Source: Arcuatula senhousia (lineage: Eukaryota; Mollusca; Bivalvia; Mytilida; Mytilidae). From it: DNA of 64,000 bases. Of the stretch, positions 34,163 to 46,071 are shown in pieces. A program made the translations under genes and the position numbers. Positions within the stretch are counted from its first letter, which is position 1; every line of letters begins with the position of its first letter. The DNA is taken from the NCBI GenBank assembly GCA_963971305.1, contig OZ020309.1:13943001-14007000 (forward strand). The letters run 5' to 3'. A model generated the notes under the pieces. That model made no database searches. It was not told the origin of the DNA and saw nothing but the letters and a program-made list of their open reading frames with translations.

Positions 34163-34278
34163 TTAGCTCAAATGGCCATGCAAGCTTATGCCATCACTAT
34201 GCGTCTGTCATCGTCTTTTGTTATCATTTGGTCATCCTTATCATCAAGTGAGCAATTCAGGCTCCTAGGAGTCTCTAG
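34163..34278 (+). mobile_element. 116-bp miniature INE family 1 with both ends
   Basis: tagctcaaatggccatgcaagct at the 5' side, a short tctgtcatcgtc remnant, and 3' aagtgagcaattcagg plus ggctcctaggagtc and CTAG. All cores are gone. It abuts the 3' end of the previous element. Confidence 0.7.
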
Positions 34279-34704
34279 TTTCATGTTTTTGCCATGAAGA
34301 ATGATAACTATTGCAGATGGAAAAAAGCTGTTGCTTGCTTAAACCTTCAGCCTATTAAACTCTTCAAAATTTTCCATTGGGTCGAAGCTGTCAAATATTC
34401 CCTTATAAGAGATATCACGGATAAGGTCAAAAATAGCATTTTTTCATGTTTTTGTTCTATAGAATTACATCCCAGCTCCTTTGTTCTAACAGAGGAGATC
34501 TGAGCCGGATCATCCCTCGAATACCCTGTTCTACTTTTTAGGCTCTATTGTTCCTTTTCTTTTGTTTTTTAAAGCACATTTTTTTTTTGAAAAGTTCAAC
34601 ACACTGCGTCCTCATGTAATAACTATTACTGAAAACTACTGCAGATAGAGAAAATCTATTACTTGGTTAAACCTTCAACTTATTTTAAGCTCTAGAAAAG
34701 TTTT
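34279..34704 (+). repeat. Family 1C core fragments
   Basis: Two diverged copies of ttgcagatggaaaaaagctg-type cores with no hairpin ends. Otherwise nothing. Confidence 0.5.
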
Positions 34705-34925
34705 TTTTAGCTCACCTGACCTGAAGGGTCATGTGACCTATTGTCATCATTTGGCATCCGACACGTCCATAAACATTTTAAAACGCTAACTCCTCTGACA
34801 CCATAAGTCCAATTGCAACCAAACTTGGTATGGTTGTTAATTAGCATTTTGTGCTTAGAACTGATGTTGGGATTCTTGATTTGTCATAAAACATGGCCGC
34901 CGTGGCTAAAAATAGAACATAGGGG

Positions 34926-35064
34926 GTCTACTGACTGCAGTCACGGTCTACTGACTTTGAGATTTAACACTTTTTAACTTTTTACTTCTGTCATGAGTGT
35001 TTTATATAAAGCAGTTATGGTTCACCATTTATATTTGGTATGCAGCTGCTTAAGCATCAGTTAA
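34926..35064 (+). repeat. Family 8 core fragment copied into a family 1 core
   Basis: 34936-35061 appears identical to 35930-36054 but has neither family 8 terminus. It sits between ..aacataggg and aaaatgcagttttttgc, words that are normally adjacent in family 1. Confidence 0.75.
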
Positions 35065-35215
35065 AATGCAGTTTTTTGCAAATAACTCAAAAATGGCTAC
35101 AGATATCAAAATTCTGTCGCAGGTAAAAGTGATCAGCACCTCAAGATCTACCTACCCTGAAATATTGACGAAAATCCAACAATCCATGTAGTAGTTATTG
35201 CCCTTTTTGTGGATT

Positions 35216-36136
35216 TTTGTCTCGCCTGCGACAAATGTCGCAAAAGGCGAGACTTAGGTATGGTGATTCTGCGGTGGGGGCGGCAGCCACAAATGGTTAA
35301 AGTTTTTGTTTAAGTCTGTTTTGTGTGAACTAGTTATGTTACACCATTGATATTTGGTATGCAGTTGCATCAGCATCAGTACAGATCAGTTTTAAAAGGA
35401 TTTCACTTGTATGCTCCTGCAGTCACGGTCTACTGACTTTGAAATTTTACACTGATTTTGTCGAGGTTAACCTTTTTTCTTACGTCTGTTTAACATGAAG
35501 CGGTCATGTTTCACCATTGATATTGGGTATGGGCTTGCATTAGCATTTGAACAGATCAATTTCAAAAGCATTTGATCTGTATGCTCCTGCAGTCATGGTC
35601 TACTGAATTTGAAATTTTACACCAATTTGGCCGAGATTGACCTTTTTTCTTACGTCTGTTTAACATGAAGCAGTTATGGTACATCATTGATATTGGGTAT
35701 GCACTTGCATTAGCGTCAGTACAGATCAATTTCAAAAGCATTTCATCTGTATGCTCCTGCAGTCATGGTCTACTGACTTTGAAATTTTACACCAATTTGG
35801 CTGAGGTTAACCTTTTTTCTTACGTCTGTTTAACATGAAGCAGTTATGGTACATCATTGATATTGGGTATGCACTTGCATTAGCATCAGTACAGATCAAT
35901 TTAAAAAGCATTTGATTTGTATGCTCCTGCAGTCACGGTCTACTGACTTTGAGATTTAACACTTTTTAACTTTTTACTTCTGTCATGAGTGTTTTATATA
36001 AAGCAGTTATGGTTCACCATTTATATTTGGTATGCAGCTGCTTAAGCATCAGTTAAGATCAGTTTAAGGAGGATTTTTACTTCATTTTATACTGTGTCCA
36101 GTTGCGACAGGCGAGACATGTCTCTGTGTTAACAGT
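35216..36136 (+). mobile_element. INE family 8 (GTCTCGC ends) with four 170-bp cores
   Basis: 5' hairpin gtctcgcctgcgacaaatgt/cgcaaaaggcgagac; cores marked by ggtctactgac at 35427, 35597, 35767 and 35937 (spacing 170); 3' end gttgcgacaggcgagacatg. There is no GTCY tract; a G-rich ggtgggggcggcag replaces it. A related element is at 51838-52760. Confidence 0.8.
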
Positions 36137-36730
36137 TTATTTGCAAATTTTGCACCTGTTTAGCTCAATATCTTGAAAACTATACTAGATATTTGAGAAA
36201 TTTAAATTGCATATTGTTAAGCACATCAAGATCTACATTATGTAATAGGGGCAACGTTGTCAACCTTTCCTTTTAGGAGTAAAAATGTTGCCCTTTTAAC
36301 GTCAAAATTGAGCATTTTCACAGCATTTCCTTATTACATTGAAAACATTAACTCCTCTGACACTTTCAGTCAAATTGGAACCAAACTTGGTATAGTTGTT
36401 TATTAGCATTAGGTGTATAGAACTGATGTGGGGTTTTTCAATTGGTTGTAAAACATGGCTGGTTGTAAAACATGGCTGCTGTGGCTAAAATTAGAACATT
36501 GGGGTAAACTGCATTTTTTGCTCATAACTCAAAAGGGTGACAGATTTTTAAATTCTGATTGAGAACAAAAGTGATCAACACCTCATGATCAACCAGCCCT
36601 GACTGAAATTTTGAAGAAGACCCAACAACCCATGAAAGAGTATTTGCCTTTTTCTTTTCTTTTTTTTTTTTAATTTTGCACTTTAATACAAAAATGTTTT
36701 AAGCTCAATATCTTATATCTATATGAGATA

Positions 36731-36938
36731 CTGTGGATTCATTTATTTTCGTGGGTACCAATTTCCGTGGTTTGTTGAAAAAGGATCAGTTCGTGGATTC
36801 TTAATTTCGTGGTTCTGATGTCTCCAGCATACAGATCAATGTTAAATTTCCTTTTCCTTGGGTATCAAATTTCGTGGATAAAGGCTACCCACGAAAACCA
36901 CGAAAATTGATACCCCACGAATAATAATGAAACCACAG
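36731..36938. mobile_element. 208-bp foldback MITE with TA target duplication
   Basis: Left CTGTGGATTCATTTATTTTC and right end ..aataatgaaaccacag are inverted relatives over about 40 bases, with inner gtgggtaccaatttccgtgg and ccacgaaaattgataccc. TA flanks both sides (36729-36730, 36939-36940); removing it restores the family 1 word gagatatttaagaaa. Confidence 0.85.
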
Positions 36939-37035
36939 TATTTAAGAAACGTAAATTGTATATTGTTAAGCAAATCATGATCTACGAAATAAAAAATAAG
37001 GTCAAGATTGTAATACTGTTCATTCTAGGGGTTAT

Positions 37036-37070
37036 TATGTCTCCCCTTCCCAGAAGGGAGAGACATATTG
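37036..37070 (+). repeat. Orphan hairpin end of another INE family
   Basis: atgtctccccttcccagaag and ggagagacat form a perfect-looking hairpin followed directly by a T run and a family 1 5' end. No core of its own follows; probably the 5' end of a family in which a family 1 element inserted. Confidence 0.5.
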
Positions 37071-37420
37071 TTTTTAGCTCACCTTGCCGAAGGCAATATT
37101 AGCTTTTGCCATCACTTGGCGTCCATCGTCCGTTGTTCAACTTTTCAAAAATCTTCTTCTCTGAAACCGCTTTGTCAAATGTAATGAAACTTGGTATGGT
37201 TGTTCTAAAGTGTTTCCTCTACAAAACCATTGTTTGAAATTTTAATTTGACAAAAAACATGGCCACCATGGCTAAAAATAGAACATATGGGTAAATTGCA
37301 GTTTTTTGCAAATTACTCAAAAACCGTTACAGATATCAAAATTCTGGCATAGGGTATAAGTGATCAGCACATCAAGATCTACCTGCCCTGAAATTTTGAA
37401 GAGGAGTTATTGCCCTTTTT

Positions 37421-38124
37421 AGCTCACCTGACCCGAAGGGTCATGTGAGCTATTGTCATCACTTGGCGTCCGTCGTCCGTCCGTCCGTAAACTTTTTAAA
37501 ACTTTAACTCCTCTGACACCATAAGTCCAATTGAAACCAATTTTGGTATGGTTGTTCATTAGCATTCGGTGCTTAGAACTGATGTGGGGATTTTTGATTC
37601 GTCGTAAAACATGGCTGCCGTGGCTAAAAATAGAACATAGGGGTAAAATGCATTTTTATGCAAATAACTCAAAAACGGCTACAGATATCAAAATTCTGGC
37701 CTAGGGTTATAGTGATCAGCACCTCAAGATCTACCTACCCTGAAATTTTGAAGAGGAGTTATTGCCCTTTTTAGCTCACCTGACCCGAAGGGTCATGTGA
37801 GCTATTGTCATCACTTGGCGTCCGTCGTCCGTCCGTCCGTAAACTTTTTAAAACTTTAACTCCTCTGACACCATAAGTCCAATTGAAACCAATTTTGGTA
37901 TGGTTGTTCATTAGCATTCGGTGCTTAGAACTGATGTGGGGATTTTTGATTCGTCGTAAAACATGGCTGCCGTGGCTAAAAATAGAACATAGGGGTAAAA
38001 TGCATTTTTATGCAAATAACTCAAAAACGGCTACAGATATCAAAATTCTGGCCTAGGGTTATAGTGATCAGCACCTCAAGATCTACCTACCCTGAATTTT
38101 TGAAGAAAAATCCAACAACCCATG
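37421..38124 (+). repeat. 352-bp tandem duplication including an INE 5' end
   Basis: 37421-37772 and 37773-38124 are near-identical; I found about one difference (gaaattttgaa vs gaatttttgaa) before the copies diverge at the end. Each starts AGCTCACCTGACCC, has the GTCC tract and the first part of a family 1A core, and lacks a 3' terminus. Confidence 0.92.
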
Positions 38125-39010
38125 TAGGAGTTATTGCCCTTTTTGTGGATTTTTTGCAAATTTTGCACCTGTTTAGCTCATTATCTTGAAAACTATACAA
38201 GATATTTGAGAAATTTAAATTGCGTATTGTTAAGCACATCAAGATCTACAAAATATGTAATAGGGTCAACGTTATAGAACCTTTCCTTTTAGGAGTCATT
38301 GCCCTTAGAACGTCAAAATTGAGCATTTTAACAGCATTTCCTCATTACATTGAAAACTTTAACTCCTCTGACACTTCAAGTCCAATTGGAACCAAACTTA
38401 GTATAGTTGTTTATTAGCATTAGGTGTATAGAACTGATGTGGGGATTTTTGATTGGTCGTAAAACATGGCCGATGTGGCTAAAAATAGAACATAGGGGTA
38501 AATGGCAGTTTTTTGCAAATAACTCAAAAATGGTGACAGATTTTAAAATTTTGATTGGGAACAAAAGTGATCAGCACCTGAAGATCTATCAGCTCTGAAA
38601 TTTTGAAGAAAATCCAACAACCCATGTAGGAGTTATTGCCCTTTTAAGGATTTTTAGCAAATTTTGCACCTGTTTAGCTCAATATCTTGAAAACTATACA
38701 AGATATTTGAGAAATTTAAATTGCACATTGTTAAGCACATCAAGATCTACAAAATATGTAATAGGGTCAACGTTGTAGGACCTTTCCTTTGAGGAGTTAT
38801 TGCCCTTAGAATGTCAAAATTGAGCTTTTAAAAAGCATTTCCTCATTACATTGAAAATGTTAACTCCTCTGACACTTAAAGTCAAATTGGAACCAAACTT
38901 AGTATTGTTGTTTATTAGCATTAGGTGTATAGAACTGATGTGGGGATTTTTGATTGGTTGTAAAACATGGCCACTGTGGCTAAAAATTGAACATTGTGTT
39001 AAACTGCATT

Positions 39011-39628
39011 TTTATGCCCCGCCAACTTTGTTGGGGGGCATATAGTTTTTCGGTCCGTTCGTCCGTCCGTCCGTCTGTCCGTCCGTCACACTTTAGTTTT
39101 CCGCACTTTTTTTCGACATCCTTGCATATATTCAAAAGATTTTTGGTATGTGAGTCTACCATGATGAGTTACAGGTCAAGTTCGAGTTTCATTCCGGTCC
39201 ACTGATTTTGACCTAAATTACGGCCCTTGAACTTAGCAAATTTTGTAAAAATAAGTTTTCCGCACTTTTTTTCCACATCCCTGCATATATTCAAAAGATT
39301 TTTGGTATGTGAGTCTACCATGATGAGTTACAGGTCAAGTTCGAGTTTCGTTCCGGTCCACTGATTTTGACCTAAATTACGGCCCTTGAACTTAGCAAAT
39401 TTTGTAAAAAAAAAGTTTTCCGCACTTTTTTTCCACATTCTTGCATATATTCAAAAGATTTTTGGTATGTGAGTCTACCATGATGAGTTACAGGTCAAGT
39501 TCGAGTTTCGTTCCGGTCCACTGATTTTGACCCAAATTAGGGCCCTTGGACTTAGCAAATTTGGTTAAAATAACAGTTTTATTTTATTTGCCAGCGGGGC
39601 ATCAGTGTCATCTTGACACATTTCCTTG
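39011..39628 (+). mobile_element. INE family 3 (ATGCCCCGCC ends) nested in family 1
   Basis: 5' hairpin atgccccgccaactttgttg/gggggcat; GTCCGTCCGTCTGTCC tract at 39057-39087; cores starting agttttccgcac at 39095, 39254 and 39414; 3' end agcggggcatcagtgtcatc with hairpin tgtcatcttgaca and ccttg. The core is a relative of family 2. The host word gcatttttt|gctaataactc is split with no duplication. Confidence 0.87.
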
Positions 39629-39830
39629 TTTTGCTAATAACTCAAAAAGGGTGACAGATTTTTGAATTTTAATTGAGATAAAAGTGATCAGCACCTTAAG
39701 ATCCACCATATTGTCAGATGACCTCCTTATTAAACTTACAACCCTTTCAATGTCAAATAGGTTTTGCCTAATAGCCTTTACTTCAGGCACATATGTCAGG
39801 TGAGGGATTCAGGCTCCTGGGAGCCTGTTG

Positions 39831-40133
39831 TTCTAGATTTTTTCAAAATTTTGTACATTTTTATACGATGATCGTATAATGTTATGGCGATGTCGTTGTC
39901 TTCGTCGTCGTTGTCTGTCGACACTTTGGTTTCCGTGCGATAACTTGAGTAAATGTTGACCGAATGTTTTGAAATTTTGATATGATGTTTGTTACAGCTA
40001 AAGGAAGTTTGGTATTGTATTTGGGGATTGTGGCCCCTACCATATTAGTAAAAAGAGCCAAAAAGGGCTAAAACAGGTGTATTGACAAAACTGTTGTATA
40101 ATGTTTATCATTTATTTGATTTTGAAAATTCTT
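39831..40133 (+). repeat. Family 5 fragment, 5' part only
   Basis: atgatcgtataatgttatgg, a GTCGTTGTC tract and ttggtattgtatttggggat, ending in ttttgaaaattctttttt where a family 1B element starts. No 3' end of family 5 is found for it downstream. Confidence 0.65.
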
Positions 40134-41617
40134 TTTAGCTCACCTGACCCGAAGGGTCATGTGAGCTATTGTCATCGTTAAGCGTCCGTCCGTTAACCGT
40201 CCGTTAACTTTTCTTCAAAGATCTTCTTCTCTGAAACCACTGAAGGGATTGCATTGAAACTTGGTATACTTGATCTTTATGATGTCCTCTACCAAGTTTG
40301 TGAATTATATACATGTCGACAAACCAACATGGCCGCCGTTGCTAAAAATAGAACAGGGGGGTCAGACCATTGTTTTTGGCTTATAACTCGAAAAGTATAA
40401 GAGATAGAGAAAATCCTAAGCAACATTCTGTGTTCAGCATCAAAAGCTATACAAATCTCTTCATTGAGTCGAAGTTGTGAAACCACTCCTTATAGGAGTC
40501 ATTGCCCTTTAATCATCAAAATTGACCATTTTTGCAGTTTTTGGACTATATCTTGAAAACCGTGTAAGCTAGAGGAAAAGTTAGCATTGCAGAATTGTTA
40601 AGCTCATTGAGATCTACAAAAATGACTTCAGGGTCTAAATTATCAGATCAGCCGTTTAAGAGTTATTCCCCTTTAACTGTTTTTTTCCATTAATTTTAAC
40701 TGATTTTCAAAAATCTTCTTCTCTGAAACCACTGAAGAGATTGCATTGATACTTGGTATACTTGATCTTTAGGATGTCCTCTACCAAGTTTGTGAATTAT
40801 ATACATGTCGACCAACCAACATGGCCGCCCTTGCTAAAAATAGAACAGGGGGGGTCAGACAATTGTTTTTGGCTTATAACTCAAAAAGTATAAGAGATAG
40901 AGAATATTCGAAGCAACTTTTCATGTTCAGCATCAAAAGCTCTACAAATCTCTCCATTGAGTCAAAATTGTGAAACGACTCCTTATAGGAGTTATTGCCC
41001 TTTAATCGTCAAAATTGACCATTTTTGCACTTTTTGGACAATATCTTGAAAACCGATTGAGCTAGAGGAAAAGTTAGCATTGCAGAACTGTTAAGCTCAT
41101 TCAGATCTACAAAAATGATTTCAGGGTTAAAATTGTCAGATCAGCCATTTAAAAGTTATTCCCCTTTAACTGGTGTTTTTTCCATTAATTTTAACTGATT
41201 TTCAAAAATCTTCTTCTCTGAAACCACAGAAGGGATTGCTTTGAAACTTGGTACACTTGATCTTTAGGATGTCCTCTACTAAGTTTGTGAATTATATACA
41301 TGTGGACCAACCAACATGGCCGCCATTGCTAAAAATAGAGCAGGGGGTCCGACCATTGTTTTTGGCTTATAACTCGAAAAGTATAAGAGATAGAGAAAAT
41401 CGAAGCAACTTTTCTTGTTCGGCATCAAAAGGTACTTATAGGAGTTATTGCCCTTTAACTGTTTTTCCTATTAATTTAAACTGATTTCCAAAAATCTTCT
41501 CTGAAACCACTGAAAGGATTGTTTTGCAACTTTGTATACTTGAAAGTTTATATGAAATTTATTCAAACTTTGGCATAAGAGATCAGGTGAGCGATTCAGG
41601 CTCCTGGGAGCCTCTAG
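40134..41617 (+). mobile_element. INE family 1B, second full copy
   Basis: 5' AGCTCACC at 40137, GTCCGTCCGTTAACC tract, B-type cores with higher-order spacing of about 493 bp, 3' CAGGTGAGCGATTCAGG hairpin and CTAG at 41584-41617. Closely matches the copy inside the Helentron replicase (9784-11254). Confidence 0.88.
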
Positions 41618-41880
41618 TTTTATTAGCTCACCTGACCCGTCGTCGTTGTCGTTGTCGTCGTCTGTAGACACTTTGGTTTCCGTGCTATAACTTCAGTTGC
41701 AGTTAACCAATTGTTATAAAATTTTGATATCATGTTTATAACCACTAAAGGAAGGTTGGTATTGCATTTGGGGTATCTGGCCCCTACTGTTTTAGAAAAA
41801 AGGGCCAAAAGGGGCTAAAACGGATGTATTGACAAAACGTCTGTAGAATGTTTATTTTTCATCCGATTTTGATCATTCTT

Positions 41881-44800
41881 TTTAGCTCACCTGACCCGAA
41901 GGGTCATGTGAGCTATTGTCATCACTTGGCGTCCGTCGTCTGTAAACTTTTTAAAACGTTAACTCCTCTGACACCATAAGTCCAATTGCAACCAAACTTG
42001 GTATGGTTGTTCATTAGCATTCAGTGCTTAGAACTGATGTGGGGATTTTTGATTCGTTGTAAAACATGGCCGCCATGGCTAAAAATAGAACATAGGGGTA
42101 AAATGCAGTTTTTTGCAAATAACTCAAAAATGGCTACAGATATCAAAATTCTGGCGAGGGTAAAAGTGATCAGCACCTCAAGATCTACCTACCCTGAAAT
42201 TTTGAAGAAAATCCAATGACCCATGTAGGAGTTATTGCCCTTTTTGTGGATTTTTTGCAAATTTTGCACCTGTTTAGCTCAATATCTTGAAAACTATACT
42301 AGATATTTGAGAAATTTTAATTCCATATTGTTAAGCACATCAAGATCTACAAAGTATGTAATAGGGTCAAAATTGTAGGACCTTTCCTTTTAGGAGTTAT
42401 TGCCCTTAGAACGTCAAAATTGAGCATTTTAACAGCATTTCCTCATTACATTGAAAACGTTAACTCCTCTGACACTTTAAGTCCAAATGGAACCAAACTT
42501 GGTATAGTTGTTTATTAGCATTAGGTGTATAGAACTGATGTGGGGAATTTTGATTGGTCGTAAAACATGGCCGCTGTGGCTAAAAATAGAGCATAGAGGT
42601 AAATGGCAGTTTTTTGCAAATAACTCTAAAACGGTGACAGATTTCAAAATTTTGATTTGGAACAAAAGTGATCAACACCTCAAGATCTACCAGCTTTGAA
42701 ATTTTGAAGAAAATCCAACAACCCATGTAGGAGTTATTGCCCTTTTTGTGGATTTTTTGCAAATTTTGCACCTGTTTAGCTCAATATCTTGAAAACTATA
42801 CTAGATATTTGAGAAATTTAAATTGCATATTGTTAAGCACATCAAGATCTACAAAATATGTAATAGGGTCAACGTTGTAGGACCTTTTCCTTTAGGAGTT
42901 ATTGCCCTTAGAACGTCAAAATTTAACATTTTAACAGCATTTCCTCATTACATTGAAAACGTTAACTCCTCTGACACTTTAAGTCCAAATGGAACCAAAC
43001 TTGGTATAGTGGTTTATTAGCATTAGGTGTATAGAACTGATGTGGGGAATTTTGATTGGTCGTAAAACATGGCCGCTGTGGCTAAAAATAGAACATAGAG
43101 GTAAATGGCAGTTTTTTGCAAATAACTCTAAAACGGTGACAGATTTCAAAATTTTGATTTGGAACAAAAGTGATCAACACCTCAAGATCTACCAGCTTTG
43201 AAATTTTGAAGAAAATCCAACAACCCATGTAGGAGTTATTGCCCTTTTTAGCTCACCTGGCCAAAGGCCATGTGAGCTATTGCCATCACTTGGCGTCCGT
43301 CGTCGTCGTCGTCCGTCGTCGTCCGTCGTCGTCGTCCGTCGTCGTCGTTAACTTTTCTTCAAACTTCTTCTCCTCTGAAACGGCTGCACAGATTTAAACC
43401 AAATTTGGTCTGGTGGTACTTTAGGGTATCCCCCACAGAACTGATGTGGGGATTTTTGATTCGTCGAAAAACATGGCCGCCGTTGCTAAAAATAGACCAG
43501 GGGGGTCAGACTACTGTTTTTGGCTTGTAAATCAAAAAGTATAAGAGATAGATGAAATCTGATGCCACGCTACTGCTTCAGCATCAAAAGCTCTACAAAA
43601 GACTTCATTGAGTCGAAGTTGTCAGATGACCCTTTATGGGAGTTACGGCCCCTTAAAGGTGAAAAATAGCATTTTTTCATGTGTTTGGCCTATGGAATGA
43701 AAACTATTGCAGATAGAGAGAAGCTGTTGCTTGCTTAAATGTTCAGCTCATTTAGCTCTACAAAAGTCTCCATAAGGTCAAAGTTGTCAGATGACCCCTT
43801 ATAGGGGTTATGGCCCCTTAAAGGCAAAAAATAGAGTTTTTGGCCTATAGAATGAATACTATTGCAGATAGAGAAAAGCTGTTGCTTGCTTAAATGTTCA
43901 GCTCGTTTAGCTCTACACAAGCCTCCATAGGGTCGAAGTTGTCAGATGACCCCTTATAGGGGTTACGGCCCCTTAAAGGCAAAAAATAGAGTTTTTGGCC
44001 TATAGAATGAAAACTATTGCAGATAGAGAAAAGCTGTTGCTTGCTTAAATGTTCAGCTCATTTAGCTCTACAAAAGTCTTCATAGGGTCAAAGTTGTCAG
44101 ATGACCCGTTATATGGGTTATGGCCCCTTAAAGGCAAAAAATAGAGTTTTTGGCCTATAGAATGAAAACTATTGCAGATAGAGAAAAGCTGTTGCTTGAT
44201 TAAATGTTCAGCTCATTTAGCTCTACAAAAGTCTCCTATGGTTGAAGTTGTCAGATGATCCCCTATAGGGGTTACAGCCCCTTTAAGGCAAAAAATAGTG
44301 TTTTTGGCCTATGGAATGAAAACTATTGCAGATAGAGATAAGTTGTTGCTTGCTTAAATGTTCAGCTCATTTAGCTCTACAAAAGTTTCCATAGAGTCAA
44401 AGTTGCCAGATGACCCCTTATAGTGGTTATGGCCCCTTAAAGGCAAAAAAAAAATGTTTTTGGCCTAAAGAAAGAAAACTTTTGCAGATAGAGAAAAGCT
44501 TTTTATTGTTTAAACATTCAGCTCATTTAGCTATACAAAAGTCTTCAAAGGGTTGACATTAAGACCAGGTGAGCGATTCAGGCTCCTGGGAGCCTCTTGT
44601 TGTGGATTTTTTGCAAATTTTGCACCTGTTTAGCTCAATATCTTGAAAACTATACTAGATATTTGAGAAATTTAAATTGCATATTGTTAAGCACATCAAG
44701 ATCTACAAAATATGTAATAGGGTCAACGTTGTAGGACCTTTTCCTTTAGGAGTTATTGCCCTTAGAACGTCAAAATTTAACATTTTAACAGCATTTCCTC

Positions 44801-45668
44801 ATTACATTGAAAACGTTAACTCCTCTGACACTTTAAGTCCAAATGGAACCAAACTTGGTGTAGTTGTTTATTAGCATTAGGTGTATAGAACTGATGTGGG
44901 GATTTTTGATTGGTCGTAAAACATGGCAGCTGTGGCTAAAAATAGAACATAGGGGTAAATGGCAGTTTTTTGCAAATAACTCTAAAACGGTGACAGATTT
45001 CGAAATTTTGATAGGAACAAAAGTGATCAACACCTCAAGATCTACCAGCTCTGCAATTTTGAAGAAAATCCAACAACCCATGTAGGAGTTATTGCCCTTT
45101 TTGTGGATTTTTTGCAAATTTTGCACCTGTTAAGCTCAATATCTTGAAAACTATACAAGATATTTGAGAAATTTAAATTGCATATTGTTAAGCGCATCAA
45201 GATCTACAAAATTTGTAACAGGGTCAACATTGTAGGACCTTTCCTTTGAGGAGTTATTGCCCTTGGAACATCAAAATTGAGCATTTTAACTGCATTTCCT
45301 TATATTGAAAATGTTAACTCCTCTGACACTTTAAGTCCAAATGGAACCAAACTTGGTATTATTGTTTATTATTATTAGGTGTATAGAACTGTTGTGGGGT
45401 TTTATGATTGGTTGTAAAACATGGCCGCTGTGGCTAAAAATAGAACATTAGGTTAAACTGCATTTTTTTGCAAATAACTCAAAAAGGGTGACAGATTTTT
45501 ACATTTTGATTGAGAACAAAAGTGATTAGTACCTTTAGATCCACCATATTGTCAGATGACCCCCTTATTAATCTTGTGACCCTTTCAACTTTAAATAGAT
45601 TTTGCCTTATAACCTTTACTTCAGGCACATATGTCAGGTGAGCGATTCAGGCTCCTGGGAGCCTCTTG
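41881..45668 (+). mobile_element. INE family 1A in family 5, with a nested family 1C
   Basis: 5' AGCTCACC at 41884, GTCC tract, 501-bp-type cores, 3' end at 45635-45668. A family 1C element at 43247-44599 interrupts the word gcccttttt|gtggattttttgc. Confidence 0.87.
43247..44599 (+). mobile_element. INE family 1C with about 155-bp cores
   Basis: 5' AGCTCACC at 43250 with hairpin ctggccaaaggccatgtgag; long GTCGTCGTCCGTCGTC tract at 43296-43349; cores marked by ggggtta(t/c)ggcccc at 43804, 43959 and 44114 (155-bp spacing); 3' end CAGGTGAGCGATTCAGG, CTTG. The flanks match uninterrupted copies in the window without target duplication. Confidence 0.88.
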
Positions 45669-46071
45669 TTGAATTCATCATTAAATTCTGTCAACAAATT
45701 GTTTCTGTAAATGATTTTGATATATGTTACACTGTGACATTGCTACTGGGGGTCAAAAAGGGGCCACACCCAAAAAATGACTTTTTTATTTGTGGTCCGA
45801 TTTTCAAAATCTTTTTAGCTCACCTGGACCGAAGGTCCATGTGAGCTTATACCATCACTTGGCGTCCGTCGTCGTCGTCGTCTGTCGTCCTCGTCGTCTG
45901 TTAACAATTTTTCAAACGTTAACTTGTCCGACACCATAAGTCCAATTGCAACCAAACTTGGTACAGTTGTTTAGTAGCATTATGTGTACAAAATTACCGT
46001 TCGGATTTTTGATTCGCAAAAGAACATGGCCGCCATGGCTAAAAATAGAACATAGGGGTAAATTGCAGTTT

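Larger units (their letters stand above)
34705..39830 (+). mobile_element. Large composite INE family 1A array, interrupted several times
   Basis: 5' AGCTCACC at 34709 (hairpin ctgacctgaagggtcatgtg), 3' end CAGGTGAGGGATTCAGG plus ggctcctgggagcc at 39796-39830. Between them are further 5' ends at 37076, 37421 and 37773 without matching 3' ends, so several elements were merged by duplication or deletion. Insertions: family 8 at 35216-36136, a MITE at 36731-36938 and family 3 at 39011-39628. Confidence 0.7.
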
